Assembly (NCBI RefSeq): GCF_019038435.1
Contig: NZ_JAGPOX010000022.1
Coordinates: 1-64,000, forward strand
Source: Nocardia alni
GTDB lineage: Bacteria; Actinomycetota; Actinomycetes; Mycobacteriales; Mycobacteriaceae
Direction: 5' to 3'
DNA: 64,000 bases
Part shown: positions 1 to 9,200 of the stretch, piece by piece
Position numbering within the stretch: the stretch's first letter is position 1
Layout: each line of letters begins with the position of its first letter
The notes under the pieces: model-generated
Database searches by the model: none
What the model was told of the DNA's origin: nothing
The model's input: the letters and a program-made list of their open reading frames with translations, nothing else
Program-made: the position numbers and the translations under genes

Positions 1-2
1 CC

Positions 3-152
3 ACAGACGGCAGCCTCGCCGCGCGCGCCCTGGCACTCGACGCCGCCCTCACCGCCACAGCAGAAGACACCCTCCCCCTCCGCCCGTCCGAAACCACGCT
101 CCTACGCGACTGGCTCGACCAGCTCGCCCGCCGATCCCCACCGCTACAGTGA
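3..152 (+). CDS. C-terminal end of a hypothetical protein (partial)
   Basis: The window opens inside a plus-strand reading frame that ends with TGA at 150-152. The 49 visible residues are Ala/Leu/Arg-rich and probably helical, ending in a short Arg-Arg-Ser-Pro-Pro tail. No motif is recognisable and the start lies outside the window. Codon use is strongly GC3-biased like the neighbouring genes, which supports it being coding. Confidence 0.5.
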   Translation, partial: TDGSLAARALALDAALTATAEDTLPLRPSETTLLRDWLDQLARRSPPLQ

Positions 153-381
153 CACCGGCCCGATCGGCGTTGAAAGGCTTTGACAGCCAACTGATCCGAA
201 CGATCGACCAACGCCCGCGCAGCGACATGTGAGTGCACGTTGAGATTTCAGGGTCTCGAGGCCGTGCATTCGGAGAAATTATCAGTGGCGGGAAGCGGGT
301 TGGGCTCGGGCGGCTAGCCTCGGGGCGAGGCCGGCCCCATCCGGCATCGAATTCTCCGCGTTTCCTTCCAGAGGTTCTTGT

Positions 382-1281
382 ATGACACGTACTACACCGC
401 CCCGTCCGGTCGATTTCGTGACCGTCTTTCCCGAGTTGGCGCCGCTGGCGCGCACCGCGATTCGCCTGCATCCACGTCCGGGAAGACCCTCGATGCACGA
501 CAGTTCGGTCGGTGGGCCCCTGTTGTGGCCGGCGACCGAACCATGGCCGTACTGCCACACCGACGATCACCACGTGGCAATGAGCCCGGAATCCGACGGT
601 CCGATTGCGATGGTGCCGGTCGCGCAGTTGTACGTCCGTGACGTGCCCGGTTTGCCTCTGCCCGAGGGGTCGGACCTGCTGCAAGTGTTGTGGTGCCCCT
701 TCGAGCACGACAACGATGGTCTGCCCAAGACCGTGCTGTTCTGGCGATCCGCGGCGACGGTCACCGACGTGCTCGTCGAACCGCCGCAACCGGCGGACTT
801 CGCGCCGGACCTGGCGCCCGAACCGTGCCTGATCAATCCGGAACAGGTGATCGAATACCCGAGATCGGCGGAGCTCGAGCGGGAGCTAGGGTCCCGAGTG
901 GCCCAGTGGACCATGCCCCAGATCCCGGGTGTCGAGTTCGATGTCGAAGAGGTCGATGTGCCGTACGACTTCTTGTGTACCGCGCCCGGCTGGAAGATCG
1001 GCGGTTTTGTCCGATGGGGCATGCAGGATCCCTATCCGAACCCGTGCCCTACCTGCGGAACTCCGACCGAGCCGCTGCTGACGATCGCCAGCGAGGAGTG
1101 GGATTCTTTCGACAAGGACTACTGGGTTCCGTTCGAGGACCAGGCCGCCAACATCGCGTGGGGTGATATCCAAGGCGGCCCGAGCGGGCCGACCCGGATA
1201 TGTGTTTCCGATGTCAACGACCAGATCATCCGAGTCTGCCCGACATCACATGAACACCCGCACATCCAGATGATGCAGTAA
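382..1281 (+). CDS. DUF1963/YwqG-like hypothetical protein
   Basis: A 299-residue soluble protein with no signal peptide or membrane segment. Trp/Pro-rich stretches near residues 45-60 (GGPLLWPATEPWP) and a late acidic GDIQGGPSG segment resemble the YwqG/DUF1963 family, whose biochemical function is unknown. A Cys-Pro-Thr-Cys knuckle near residue 225 could bind zinc. The ATG at 382 follows a GAGG at about 7 nt. It stands alone: the gene before it ends at 152 and an insertion-sequence scrap follows on the other strand. The family call rests on sequence feel, so it is moderate; the gene itself is secure. Confidence 0.7.
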   Translation: MTRTTPPRPVDFVTVFPELAPLARTAIRLHPRPGRPSMHDSSVGGPLLWPATEPWPYCHTDDHHVAMSPESDGPIAMVPVAQLYVRDVPGLPLPEGSDLLQVLWCPFEHDNDGLPKTVLFWRSAATVTDVLVEPPQPADFAPDLAPEPCLINPEQVIEYPRSAELERELGSRVAQWTMPQIPGVEFDVEEVDVPYDFLCTAPGWKIGGFVRWGMQDPYPNPCPTCGTPTEPLLTIASEEWDSFDKDYWVPFEDQAANIAWGDIQGGPSGPTRICVSDVNDQIIRVCPTSHEHPHIQMMQ

Positions 1282-1389
1282 CCGAGGATGTCCGGCACGG
1301 CGGCGTTCGTCTTTCACACAATTGCTCAGCATGCCGGCGTCGATTCCCAGTTCCCGCGCGACCTCGGCGATCGTGCGGCCGTCGATCAC
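1282..1389 (-). pseudogene. IS3-type transposase OrfA helix-turn-helix remnant
   Basis: Read on the minus strand, this stretch encodes about 36 residues of the form GRTIAEVARELGIDAG followed by KDERRR, the typical helix-turn-helix of IS3-family OrfA proteins. There is no matching upstream or downstream transposase sequence and no terminal inverted repeats are visible, so this is a scrap rather than an element. It lies between the YwqG-like gene and the end of the xanthine dehydrogenase operon. Confidence 0.5.
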
Positions 1390-1427
1390 AGGATGTGCTG
1401 GTGATCGTAGCGTCGTGTGGCAGGCCG

Positions 1428-3869
1428 TCAGCTGAACTCGCGGAATTGCTCGTGGCGCTGTGTGGGCGAGTCGGTGTCACCGTTGTCGGGGTCCAGCGGT
1501 CGGATCAGGTCGTCCGGGCGGATCGGTACCCGGGTGACGGGGCGGCCGGTGGCGGCGCGGACGGCGGCGGCTACGGCGGGGGTCGCCGAGACGGTGGGGG
1601 GTTCGCCGACGCCGCGTAATCCGTAGGGGGCGTGTGGGTCTGCCAGTTCGAGGACCTCTACTCGCATCGTGGGGGCGTCGAGCATCGTGGGGATCAGGTA
1701 GTCGGTGAAGGAGGGGTTGCGGAGTTTGCCGTCTTCGACGATCAGTTCCTCCATCACCGCGAGGCCCATGCCCTGTAGCGCGCCGCCCTGGATCTGGCCT
1801 ACCACCGCGTCCGGGTTGATCGCGCGGCCGACGTCCTGGGCGGCGTCCAGGGCCACCACCTTCACCAGGCCCAGTTCGGTGTCGACGTCCACGACGGCGC
1901 GGTGTGCGCAGAACGCGAATTGCACGGTGACGTCGCCTTGTCCGGTGGCTGGGTCGAGTGGTCCGGTGCGGCGGTGGTGGTATTCCGCTTCGGCTTCGAT
2001 TCCGTTGCGGGGCACCAGATCCGCGAGCGCTGCGAGCACCTGTCCGGTGTCGTCCACGACCTTGCCCTCGTGGAGCCGTACGTTACCTCGAGCCGTGGGG
2101 GATGTGCGGCGGGCCGCGTCGAACAGGCGCTCGCGCAGCGTGATGCAGGCGGCTCGGACCGCGCCGCCGGTCATGTAGGTCTGGCGGGAGGCGGAGGTGG
2201 AGCCGGGCTCGCCGAGATCGGTGTCCGCGGGGGCCAGTCGGACTCGGCCGACGCCCAGTTCCTCGCGGACGATCTGGGCGAGGACGGTTACCAGGCCCTG
2301 GCCTACCTCGGCGGCCGCGGTGTGCACGGTTGCCATCGGTTCGGTTCGGGGATTGCTGTGGTGCACTGTGATTCGTGCTGTCGAGTAGTCGTCGGCGCCC
2401 TCTCCGAAGGCCACGTTCTTGAAGCCGACGGCGTAGCCGATGCCTCGGCGTACGCCTTCGCCGCGGGTGCTGCCGAGCGCACCGCCGGGGAGTTCGCCCG
2501 GGTCTCCGCTGGGCTCCGGGGGCAACGGCAGGTCGCGGACTCGTTGGAGCAGTTCGGCGACCGGGGTCGGCGAGTCGATGAGTTGGCCGGTGGCGCTGTG
2601 AGATCCGCGTCGTAAGGCGTTGCGTTGCCGTAGCGTCACCGGGTCCAGGCGCAGTCGTGCTGCGAGGCGGTCCATTTGGGCTTCGTAGGCGACCGCAACT
2701 TGGACCGCTCCGAAGCCGCGCATCGCGCCGCAGACCGGGTTGTGGGTGTACACGGCACGGGAATCCAGGTGGATCGCGGGCACGTCGTAGGGGCCGACGC
2801 CGAAGACCGCCGCGTTGAACGCGACTTCCGGGGAGCAGGAGGTGTATGCGCCGCCGTCGAGTACGACCTGTGCGTGGACGTACAGCAATGTTCCGTCGCG
2901 TAGTGCGCCGTGTTCGTAGCGTAGGCGCGCGGGGTGGCGGTGTACGTGGGCACGGAACGACTCGTAGCGGTCGTAGACCATCTTCACGGGGCGGCCGGTA
3001 CGCAGGGCCAGCAGGCAGGCGGGGGCGTGGACGGACAGGTCCTCGCGGCCGCCGAACGCGCCGCCCACGCCGGCCAGGGCCACCCGGACCCGGTCCTCGG
3101 GTAGGGCCAGGATTCGGCATAATTGCTTGCGGTCCAGGTGGATCCACTGGCTGGCGACATGCAGGGTCACGCCACCCGTTCCGTCGGGGACCGCGAGGCC
3201 GGCCTCGGGGCCCAGGAACGCCTGGTCCTGCATGCCTACTTCGTAGTCGCCGTGCACGACGACCTCGGCGCGGGCGCGGGCAGCGGTCACGTCGCCGCGC
3301 CGAATGGGCACGTGGCGCACGATGTTTCCGGTGGGCCACACCTGTGGAGCCGCCGGGTCGAAGGCGGCTCGCCAGGGATCGAGCAAGGGTTCCAGTGGGA
3401 GATAGGCGATCTCGATCGCGGCGAGGGCGCGGCGCGCGAGGCCGGGATCGGTGGCGGCCACGAAGGCGATCGGTTCGCCCTCGCAGCGGACGATGTCCTC
3501 GGCGAGCACGGGTTGATCCGGATGTTCCAAACCGTGCCGGTTCCGGCCGGGCACGTCGGTGTGGATGAGGACGGCCAGCACGCCGGGGAGTGCGCGGGCC
3601 GCCGTGGTGTCCAGGTGAGTGATCCGGGCGTGCGGATGCGGGCTGCGCAGCGTCGCTCCCCACACCATGCCGTCGGCCCGCAGGTCCGAGGCGTAGGCGA
3701 AGGCGCCGGTGACCTTCGCCGTCCCGTCCGGTCGTTGGGGGCTGTCGCCGATGCGGCCGGTGACCGTGCTGGTGCGGGCGTCCGGGGAGGTGGTCGCCGG
3801 GCCGCCGATTCGCGGGCCGCTGGGACTCGGATGCCGACGGCCGCCACCGATCTCGGAAGATCTGGTCAC
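1428..3869 (-). CDS. xdhA: Xanthine dehydrogenase, molybdopterin-binding subunit
   Basis: An 813-residue catalytic subunit that binds the Mo-pyranopterin cofactor and hydroxylates hypoxanthine/xanthine to urate. It has the GVGGAFGGRED cofactor loop, an AMRGFGAVQ segment and, near the C-terminus, GLRGVGEPP, whose Glu (about residue 756) is the expected catalytic base. The GTG start at 3869 overlaps the TGA of the 2Fe-2S gene (GTGA), so translation is probably coupled. Reading the frame further upstream would only add antisense-like Arg/Pro-rich sequence. It is the last gene of a four-gene minus-strand operon: permease, FAD, 2Fe-2S, Mo subunit. Symbol follows E. coli usage; Bacillus would call it pucD. 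A CO dehydrogenase identity is unlikely because the AYxCSFR active-site loop is absent. Confidence 0.9.
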   Translation of the reverse strand: MTRSSEIGGGRRHPSPSGPRIGGPATTSPDARTSTVTGRIGDSPQRPDGTAKVTGAFAYASDLRADGMVWGATLRSPHPHARITHLDTTAARALPGVLAVLIHTDVPGRNRHGLEHPDQPVLAEDIVRCEGEPIAFVAATDPGLARRALAAIEIAYLPLEPLLDPWRAAFDPAAPQVWPTGNIVRHVPIRRGDVTAARARAEVVVHGDYEVGMQDQAFLGPEAGLAVPDGTGGVTLHVASQWIHLDRKQLCRILALPEDRVRVALAGVGGAFGGREDLSVHAPACLLALRTGRPVKMVYDRYESFRAHVHRHPARLRYEHGALRDGTLLYVHAQVVLDGGAYTSCSPEVAFNAAVFGVGPYDVPAIHLDSRAVYTHNPVCGAMRGFGAVQVAVAYEAQMDRLAARLRLDPVTLRQRNALRRGSHSATGQLIDSPTPVAELLQRVRDLPLPPEPSGDPGELPGGALGSTRGEGVRRGIGYAVGFKNVAFGEGADDYSTARITVHHSNPRTEPMATVHTAAAEVGQGLVTVLAQIVREELGVGRVRLAPADTDLGEPGSTSASRQTYMTGGAVRAACITLRERLFDAARRTSPTARGNVRLHEGKVVDDTGQVLAALADLVPRNGIEAEAEYHHRRTGPLDPATGQGDVTVQFAFCAHRAVVDVDTELGLVKVVALDAAQDVGRAINPDAVVGQIQGGALQGMGLAVMEELIVEDGKLRNPSFTDYLIPTMLDAPTMRVEVLELADPHAPYGLRGVGEPPTVSATPAVAAAVRAATGRPVTRVPIRPDDLIRPLDPDNGDTDSPTQRHEQFREFS

Positions 3870-4333
3870 AGTGCCGTCGATTCGCGGGGCGCGAGCCGGA
3901 CGGCGTCGAGGATCTTCTCGTAACCGGTGCAGCGGCACAGGTTTCCGGCCAGGCCGATGCGAATTTCCGCGTCGGTGGGTTGCGGGGTTGCCGCGAGCAG
4001 AGCATGGGTCTGCACGATCAGGCCGGGGGTGCAGAAGCCGCACTGGACCGCGCCGGCGGTCAGGAATGCCTGCTGGACCGGATCCAGGGCGGGCGTGGCG
4101 AGGCCCGCGGCCGTGCGGATCCGGCGGCCGTCGGCCTGGCCCGCGGCCACCAGGCAGGAGCAGACCGTGTCCTCATCCAGATAGACTGTGCAGGAACCGC
4201 ATTCGCCTTGTTCGCAGGCATTCTTGGTGGCGGTGTGGCCGACCCGGTCGCGGAGCAGGTGCAGCAGCGATTCGTCGCCGGGTATGTCGGCCACGGTGTG
4301 TTCGGTGTCGTCGATCGTCACGGTGATGTGCAA
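3866..4333 (-). CDS. Xanthine dehydrogenase, 2Fe-2S subunit
   Basis: A 155-residue electron-transfer subunit that passes electrons from the Mo centre to the FAD subunit. It carries two [2Fe-2S] motifs: plant-ferredoxin type Cys40, Cys45, Cys48 and Cys60, and the helical-domain pair QCGFCTPG (Cys98, Cys101) with CRCTGY (Cys133, Cys135). I chose the TTG at 4333 because GAGGAA lies 7 nt upstream and it restores the first beta strand (MHITVTIDD). A GTG at 4321, overlapping the TGA of the FAD gene, is a shorter alternative. It overlaps the Mo-subunit gene by 4 nt. Length is normal for the family. Confidence 0.9.
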   Translation of the reverse strand: MHITVTIDDTEHTVADIPGDESLLHLLRDRVGHTATKNACEQGECGSCTVYLDEDTVCSCLVAAGQADGRRIRTAAGLATPALDPVQQAFLTAGAVQCGFCTPGLIVQTHALLAATPQPTDAEIRIGLAGNLCRCTGYEKILDAVRLAPRESTAL

Positions 4334-5202
4334 AACGGTTCCTCGTTTCGGGTGGTCGCGCGGTACTCGTCCCAGGCCCAGCCGAGCGCGCGGGCGGCGA
4401 TCACGGCGAGGGCGTGGCGGCGGTAGGCGGCGGTGCCGCGCACGTCGTCGATGGGTGCGGCCGCAGCGGCGATCAGGGCGCCGAATTCGCGCAGCAGGGC
4501 GGTGTCGGCGGGGTGGCGTGCGGCCCAGTTCAATTCGGTGGCGGCCAGATGGGCCGCGGCCGGCGCGTGGCGGACGGTGGCGGCGGCAGCGCCGATCGCG
4601 GCGCCGACCTCGCGGCGATCGGGCCGGAGGTCGACGGCGACGTTGGCGACCGCGATCACCATCGCGTTGCGGCCGCCGATCTTCGCGAACGCCTGTGGGC
4701 CGGTGCGCACCGGTACCAGCACCGCGGTGACGAGTTCGTCGGCGGCCAGGACGGTACGTTTGGGGCCGGTCGCGAACCGCGCCAACGGTATTCGGCGGAC
4801 CTCGCGGACCGAGGACAGTTCGACCTCGGCGCCGGCCGCGATCAGCGGTGGCACGCCGTCGCCGGCCGGGGACGCGGTCGCCACGTTGCCGCCGACGGTG
4901 GCGCGGTTGCGGATCTGCGCGGAGCCGACAGTCGCCCCGGCTGCCGACAGGCCCGGTAGGAGTCGCGAGAGTTCCCGCACGACACGGGAATACGTGACTC
5001 CGGCGCCCAGTCGCACGATGCCGTCGCGAACCGTCCACTCGCGCAGCTCCGGGACCCGGGTGAGGTCCAGCAGGGCGGGTCGCCGGGTGCCGGCGTTGAC
5101 CCCGACCATCACGTCGGTGCCGCCCGCCAGCGGTACCGCGGCCGGATGTGCCGCGCGCAGTTCCAGTGCCTCGGAGAGGGATCGGGGAGCGAGGAAGGTC
5201 AC
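4318..5202 (-). CDS. xdhB: Xanthine dehydrogenase, FAD-binding subunit
   Basis: A 294-residue member of the FAD_binding_5/CO_deh_flav_C family that receives electrons from the 2Fe-2S subunit and reduces NAD+. The two pyrophosphate-binding segments are present as LAGGTDVMVGV (residues about 25-35) and TVGGNVATASPAGD (about 102-115). The GTG at 5202 lies only 5 nt after the permease stop and the 3' end overlaps the start region of the 2Fe-2S gene by 16 nt, so the operon is tightly packed. Relative to typical PucC/XdhB proteins it is full length. Confidence 0.88.
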   Translation of the reverse strand: MTFLAPRSLSEALELRAAHPAAVPLAGGTDVMVGVNAGTRRPALLDLTRVPELREWTVRDGIVRLGAGVTYSRVVRELSRLLPGLSAAGATVGSAQIRNRATVGGNVATASPAGDGVPPLIAAGAEVELSSVREVRRIPLARFATGPKRTVLAADELVTAVLVPVRTGPQAFAKIGGRNAMVIAVANVAVDLRPDRREVGAAIGAAAATVRHAPAAAHLAATELNWAARHPADTALLREFGALIAAAAAPIDDVRGTAAYRRHALAVIAARALGWAWDEYRATTRNEEPFCTSP

Positions 5203-5207
5203 GGGTC

Positions 5208-6629
5208 TCAGCCCTGTGCCGGGGCGGCGGTCGTGGTTGCCGGGCGGACGGTGCGTTCCGGCGACCAGCGGAACAGTGCCCAGCACGCCAGCGCACTTCC
5301 GAGAAATCCGACGGCCGCGGTGATGTCGCCGAGTCCGGGCAGTGCGTGGGCGACCGGTCCGGTGAACATGCTCTGACTCATGAACGGGATCGACACCGCG
5401 ACACCGGCGATCCACGCGATCAGGCCGGGCCGGAGGCGACGGTCCTTGTCGTAGAACGACTCCGGTGTGGTGCGGTCGCGCGCGATCACCGCCAGGTAGA
5501 CGACCATCACGCCGAGCCACGGGCCGACCCAGTAGCCGAGCAGGAACAGGAAGGATTCGAAGTTGTCGTAGTAGTCACCGCGTCCGGCGATCCAGCCGGC
5601 CACCGTGCCGATCGCGCCGACCATCAGGACCGACTGCCAGCGCCGCATCGGAATGTCCAGCAGCAGTGCGGCCATCGCGCCGGAGTAGCAGTCGATGCAG
5701 GCCGTGGCCGTGTTGGACAGCCACAGCGCGATCAGCGCGACGGTGCCGAGACCGCCGGGCAGCACCTTGTCGACCAGGTCGGCGGGGGTGCCCACCATGG
5801 TCTGGGTGCCGATCGCCGCGCCCAGGCCGCCGATCCACAGGGAGGCCAGCAGGGCTCCGCCGCCGGCGGCCACGCCGATCGCCCGGCGGGAGGTGTGCCG
5901 CGGGAGGTAGCGGCTGTAGTCGGAGGCGTACGAGGAGAAGCTGATGGTGCGGGCGGCCTGCACGGCGGTGGTGACGATGAACGCGCCGGAGGTACCCAGT
6001 GCGCCGGCTTTGTGGGCGTCGAAACCGGCGGTGAGGTGTCCGTCGGTGAGGGCATACCAGGAGACGGCCAGGAAGACGACGGTCAGGAGCACCGCCATCG
6101 CCCGCTGGAAGCGGTGAATCAGCTGATATCCGATGAGCGCCAAGAGGATCTGCGCGATCACGGTGATCGCGAAGGCCGGGGCGAAACCGATGCCGGCGAG
6201 GGTCTGGACGGTGAACGCGCCCAGGACCGATTCCACCGAGAACCAGGCGCACGCCTTGAAGAACACGAGGAACGCGGGCAGCACGTTCCCGTAGTAGCCG
6301 AACGGGCCGCGGGACTGGACCAGCTGCGCGACCCCGAACCGCGGGCCGTACCCGGACAGCACCCCGATGGCGGCCGAGCCGATCAGGCTGCCCAGCGCGA
6401 CGGCGAGGATCGCCTGTCCGAAGCCGAGGCCGAATACCGCGGTGCCGAGGATGCCGCTGGTGAGGGTCGCGAACTGGACGTTCGAGCTGAACCACAGGGT
6501 GAACAGGGACCGGGCGCGGCCGTGCCGGTCAGTGTCGGCGACGGGCTCGACGCCCGTGCGCTCGACGACGAACAGGTCGCGTGGCACGAAACGCGTCAGC
6601 ACCGACAGGGCGGGTGAGGTACCGGACAA
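5208..6629 (-). CDS. NCS1-family purine/cytosine permease
   Basis: A 473-residue integral membrane protein with about twelve hydrophobic segments, of the nucleobase-cation-symport-1 type. A soluble N-terminus (RTGVEPVADTDR) leads to WFSSNVQFATLTSG in the first helix, a position that contributes to substrate and cation binding in NCS1 proteins; a later SSYASDYSRYLPR segment is also characteristic. The TTG at 6629 is preceded by AGGAG at good spacing and gives a family-typical length; in-frame upstream codons look like untranslated leader. It is the first gene of the xanthine dehydrogenase operon, so uptake of a purine (xanthine, hypoxanthine, guanine or allantoin) is the likely role. The exact substrate cannot be read from sequence. 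Confidence 0.87.
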   Translation of the reverse strand: MSGTSPALSVLTRFVPRDLFVVERTGVEPVADTDRHGRARSLFTLWFSSNVQFATLTSGILGTAVFGLGFGQAILAVALGSLIGSAAIGVLSGYGPRFGVAQLVQSRGPFGYYGNVLPAFLVFFKACAWFSVESVLGAFTVQTLAGIGFAPAFAITVIAQILLALIGYQLIHRFQRAMAVLLTVVFLAVSWYALTDGHLTAGFDAHKAGALGTSGAFIVTTAVQAARTISFSSYASDYSRYLPRHTSRRAIGVAAGGGALLASLWIGGLGAAIGTQTMVGTPADLVDKVLPGGLGTVALIALWLSNTATACIDCYSGAMAALLLDIPMRRWQSVLMVGAIGTVAGWIAGRGDYYDNFESFLFLLGYWVGPWLGVMVVYLAVIARDRTTPESFYDKDRRLRPGLIAWIAGVAVSIPFMSQSMFTGPVAHALPGLGDITAAVGFLGSALACWALFRWSPERTVRPATTTAAPAQG

Positions 6630-6943
6630 GGCTTCTCCTACGAGCTTGGCCGCGGGCGGGCGTGGCAGCGGCGACCGCCGGCCCGGGCCGGGAAAAAGAA
6701 CGTGACGGACGCGAGAGGCGCCGTGTGACAAGCGAAACTAGGCGACGCCGGAAATCCGCGTCAATGCCTTCGCACCCGTTCCCACCTGCGTCCCGGTAGT
6801 TTTGTCGGCCGCTACAATCGCCGACGGCGACGGGCGCGCGGCTTTGGAGCCGCTGTCCTCGCGCGGGGGTGCGCCGGGTTGTTACCGTCGGTGTCCTGCC
6901 CGTCTTCCACCGTGCTCGTCAGCCACTGCCGAAAGGAGCCTCC
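6630..6943. promoter_or_regulatory. Divergent intergenic region, purine operon / deaminase
   Basis: This 314-bp gap separates the permease operon (leftward) from the deaminase gene (rightward) and must hold both promoters. A TACAAT hexamer at 6813-6818 is a possible -10 for the rightward gene, without a convincing -35. An AAAGGAG ribosome site lies just before the GTG at 6944. No clear palindrome stands out. The nearby PucR regulator is the obvious candidate to act here. Confidence 0.35.
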
Positions 6944-7450
6944 GTGCCCGCGCTCGCCGGATCCTCGCCGTCCACCGCCCGTGATCTGGAGCATCTGCGT
7001 CACGCGATCGACCTGTCCGGCCGGGCGGTCGCCCGCGGTGACCATCCCTTCGGCGCGGTGCTCGCCGGGCCCGACGGCACACTGCTGCTGGCCGCGGAGA
7101 ACACCGTGGTGACCGATCGCGACTGCACCGGTCACGCCGAGACGAATCTGGTGCGGCTGGCCTGCCGGGCGCACACACCGGAATTCCTGCGCGGCACAAC
7201 CCTGTACACCAGCGCCGAACCGTGCGCGATGTGCGCCGGGGCGATCTACTGGAGTGGGATCGGCCGGGTCGTGTTCGGTCTGCCGGAGGCGGATCTGTTG
7301 CGGCTCACCGGATCTCATCCCGATAATCCCACGATGGCGTTGCCGTGCCGGGAGGTGTTCGCGCGCGGGCAGCGGCCGGTCGAGGTGGTCGGGCCGCTGC
7401 TCGCGGAGGAGGCCGCCGGGCCACACGCCGGGTTCTGGACCGAACAGTGA
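6944..7450 (+). CDS. Guanine-deaminase-type nucleoside/nucleobase deaminase
   Basis: A 168-residue cytidine-deaminase-fold enzyme. The zinc site is complete: His64-Ala-Glu66 (TGHAETN) and Pro93-Cys94-x-x-Cys97 (PCAMC), with Glu66 as proton shuttle. The family includes guanine deaminase (GuaD, guanine to xanthine) and tRNA adenosine deaminase; the xanthine dehydrogenase operon on one side and PucR on the other favour GuaD. The GTG at 6944 follows AAAGGAG and removes a non-homologous N-terminal extension. The product xanthine would feed the enzyme encoded next door. Confidence 0.8.
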   Translation: MPALAGSSPSTARDLEHLRHAIDLSGRAVARGDHPFGAVLAGPDGTLLLAAENTVVTDRDCTGHAETNLVRLACRAHTPEFLRGTTLYTSAEPCAMCAGAIYWSGIGRVVFGLPEADLLRLTGSHPDNPTMALPCREVFARGQRPVEVVGPLLAEEAAGPHAGFWTEQ

Positions 7451-7521
7451 TCTCGCCGGTCGAAACACGATCGTAACGGCGGCGACAACTGCGGCTGCCG
7501 GACGCATCGCATGATGGGTCC

Positions 7522-9081
7522 ATGCGGCTCTCGGACGTGTCGACGGCGCCGGGGTTGACGGAGCTCCGCTTGCTCACCGGAACGCGCCATCTGGACCGGC
7601 ATATCCGCTGGGTGTACACCACCGATCTGCTCGCGCCGCGACGGTATCTGTCCGGGGGTGAGGTCGTGTTGACCAGCACCACGTGGCGGCGCCGACCGGA
7701 GGATTCGGATTACTTCGTCCGGATGCTGGCCGACGGCGGCGCGGTCGCGCTGATGGCCGGTACCGCGATGCTGGGCGCGATGCCGCACGACCTGGTCCGG
7801 GCGTGCGCGCAGTACGAGATACCGCTGTTCCAGGTGCCGGACGAGCTGTCCTTCGGTGCGATCGCCGAGACGGTGATCGAGCGGCTGCACGAGGAGCGCG
7901 CGGGTGAGCTGGAGCGGATGGTGGGCCGGCATCGGCGGCTGCTGCACGGTTTCACCCGCGGTGACGGACTCAGCGCGGGCACCGAACTGCTGCGGACCGA
8001 GCTGGGCGTGGCGAGCTGGACCATGTCGCTGACCGGGCGCGTGCTCTCCGGGGACTGCCCGTGTTCCACCGAGGTGCGGCTGGCGGCGGCTCGGCACGTG
8101 GCGGCCGCGACCCGGCTGCCCATCTGCCGGGATACCGCGGAGGGCCCGATCACGTTGCTGGCCTTGGCAACCGGCGACGGCCCGCAGGCCGCGGGCCGAT
8201 TGCTGGCCTGCGCGGCCGATCTGCGCGACTGGTCCGCTGCCGAACGCGAAACCGTCGAGGAGGCAGCGGAATTCCTCGCCGCCGGGCTCGCCCGGCGCGA
8301 CGAGGGCGCGCGGCAGCGCCGGGATCAGCTCGCCCGGCTGGCCGCGCTGCTGGATCGCGACGACACTGACCCGGCGCAGGTGGCCGCCGCCGCGCCCGGT
8401 GCGGGCCTGGATCTGGATCGTCCGTATCTGGTGTTGCGGGCGGCGGCGCCCGGTGAGCTGGCGCGGCAGATTCTCGAGGAGATGGGGGCGCATCTGGAGC
8501 TCGACGGCATCACCGCCGCACTGGACATCGGGGCGGTGGCGGTGCTGTCGGTGCCCGACCACGGCGCACCGACCCCGGACGATCTGCGCCGGATGCTGGA
8601 CTCGTTCGGATCGATGGTGTGCGACAGCGATATTCGGGTCGGGGCCGGGGTGGCGGCGGCAGGTCCGCGGGGGCTGCGCCGGTCCTGGGATCAGGCCGCG
8701 CAGGCGCTGCTGGTCGCGCGGGGGCGGCCGGCTGCCGGGCCGGCGCTGGTCGGGATCGAGGAGGTGGACACGTTCGGCATGCTGCTGGCCGGTACTCCGG
8801 ACAGTCTGCGCCGCTCCTACTGCCATCGGGTGCTGGGTCCGCTCGTGGATTACGACACCCGTTGCCGCACAGATCTTCTCGACACGCTCGCAGCGTATCT
8901 GGCGGCTTCGGGGTCGTGGCAGACGGTGGCCGCCGAGCGGCACGTGCACGTCAACACCCTGCGTTACCGGATCCGCCGAGTCGAGGAACTCACCGGACGT
9001 GATCTGTCCCAGTGGCGGGATCGGCTCGATTTCCAGTTGGCGCTGGATCTGCGCAGGGGTGCGGCGGGCACGGACGGGTGA
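7522..9081 (+). CDS. PucR-family transcriptional regulator (purine locus)
   Basis: A 519-residue regulator with the PucR architecture. The N-terminal PucR sensor domain covers about residues 1-125 (opening MRLSDV, then GGEVVLTSTTW), followed by a GGDEF-like middle domain and a C-terminal helix-turn-helix (HTH_30) around residues 465-500 (AAERHVHVNTLRYRIRRVEEL). PucR proteins control purine catabolism genes in response to pathway intermediates. It sits 71 bp after the deaminase gene in the same direction and probably governs both that gene and the divergent permease/xanthine dehydrogenase operon; that control is inferred from position. Confidence 0.88.
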   Translation: MRLSDVSTAPGLTELRLLTGTRHLDRHIRWVYTTDLLAPRRYLSGGEVVLTSTTWRRRPEDSDYFVRMLADGGAVALMAGTAMLGAMPHDLVRACAQYEIPLFQVPDELSFGAIAETVIERLHEERAGELERMVGRHRRLLHGFTRGDGLSAGTELLRTELGVASWTMSLTGRVLSGDCPCSTEVRLAAARHVAAATRLPICRDTAEGPITLLALATGDGPQAAGRLLACAADLRDWSAAERETVEEAAEFLAAGLARRDEGARQRRDQLARLAALLDRDDTDPAQVAAAAPGAGLDLDRPYLVLRAAAPGELARQILEEMGAHLELDGITAALDIGAVAVLSVPDHGAPTPDDLRRMLDSFGSMVCDSDIRVGAGVAAAGPRGLRRSWDQAAQALLVARGRPAAGPALVGIEEVDTFGMLLAGTPDSLRRSYCHRVLGPLVDYDTRCRTDLLDTLAAYLAASGSWQTVAAERHVHVNTLRYRIRRVEELTGRDLSQWRDRLDFQLALDLRRGAAGTDG

Positions 9082-9200
9082 CGGCTCAGCCGATATCGAC
9101 GATCCGCGCGCAGACACGATCGCCCTGACATCACCAAGATCCGCCACCTGCTCGTCGCGCTCGACCTCACCACCGCTCACAGCACCGAGCACATCTGGGC

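Noticed and set aside
153..381. Minus-strand frame EISTCTHMSLRGRWSIVRISW upstream of the YwqG-like gene
   Set aside because: Open by composition, no recognisable family or ribosome site.
2083..4005. Long open frame antisense to the xanthine dehydrogenase Mo subunit
   Set aside because: Arg/Pro-rich composition without any family feature; it is the usual shadow frame of a GC-rich gene.
5148..6617. Long plus-strand open frame opposite the NCS1 permease
   Set aside because: Composition is Gly/Asp/Glu/Arg-rich mirror sequence; the minus-strand frame has clear transmembrane helices and family motifs.
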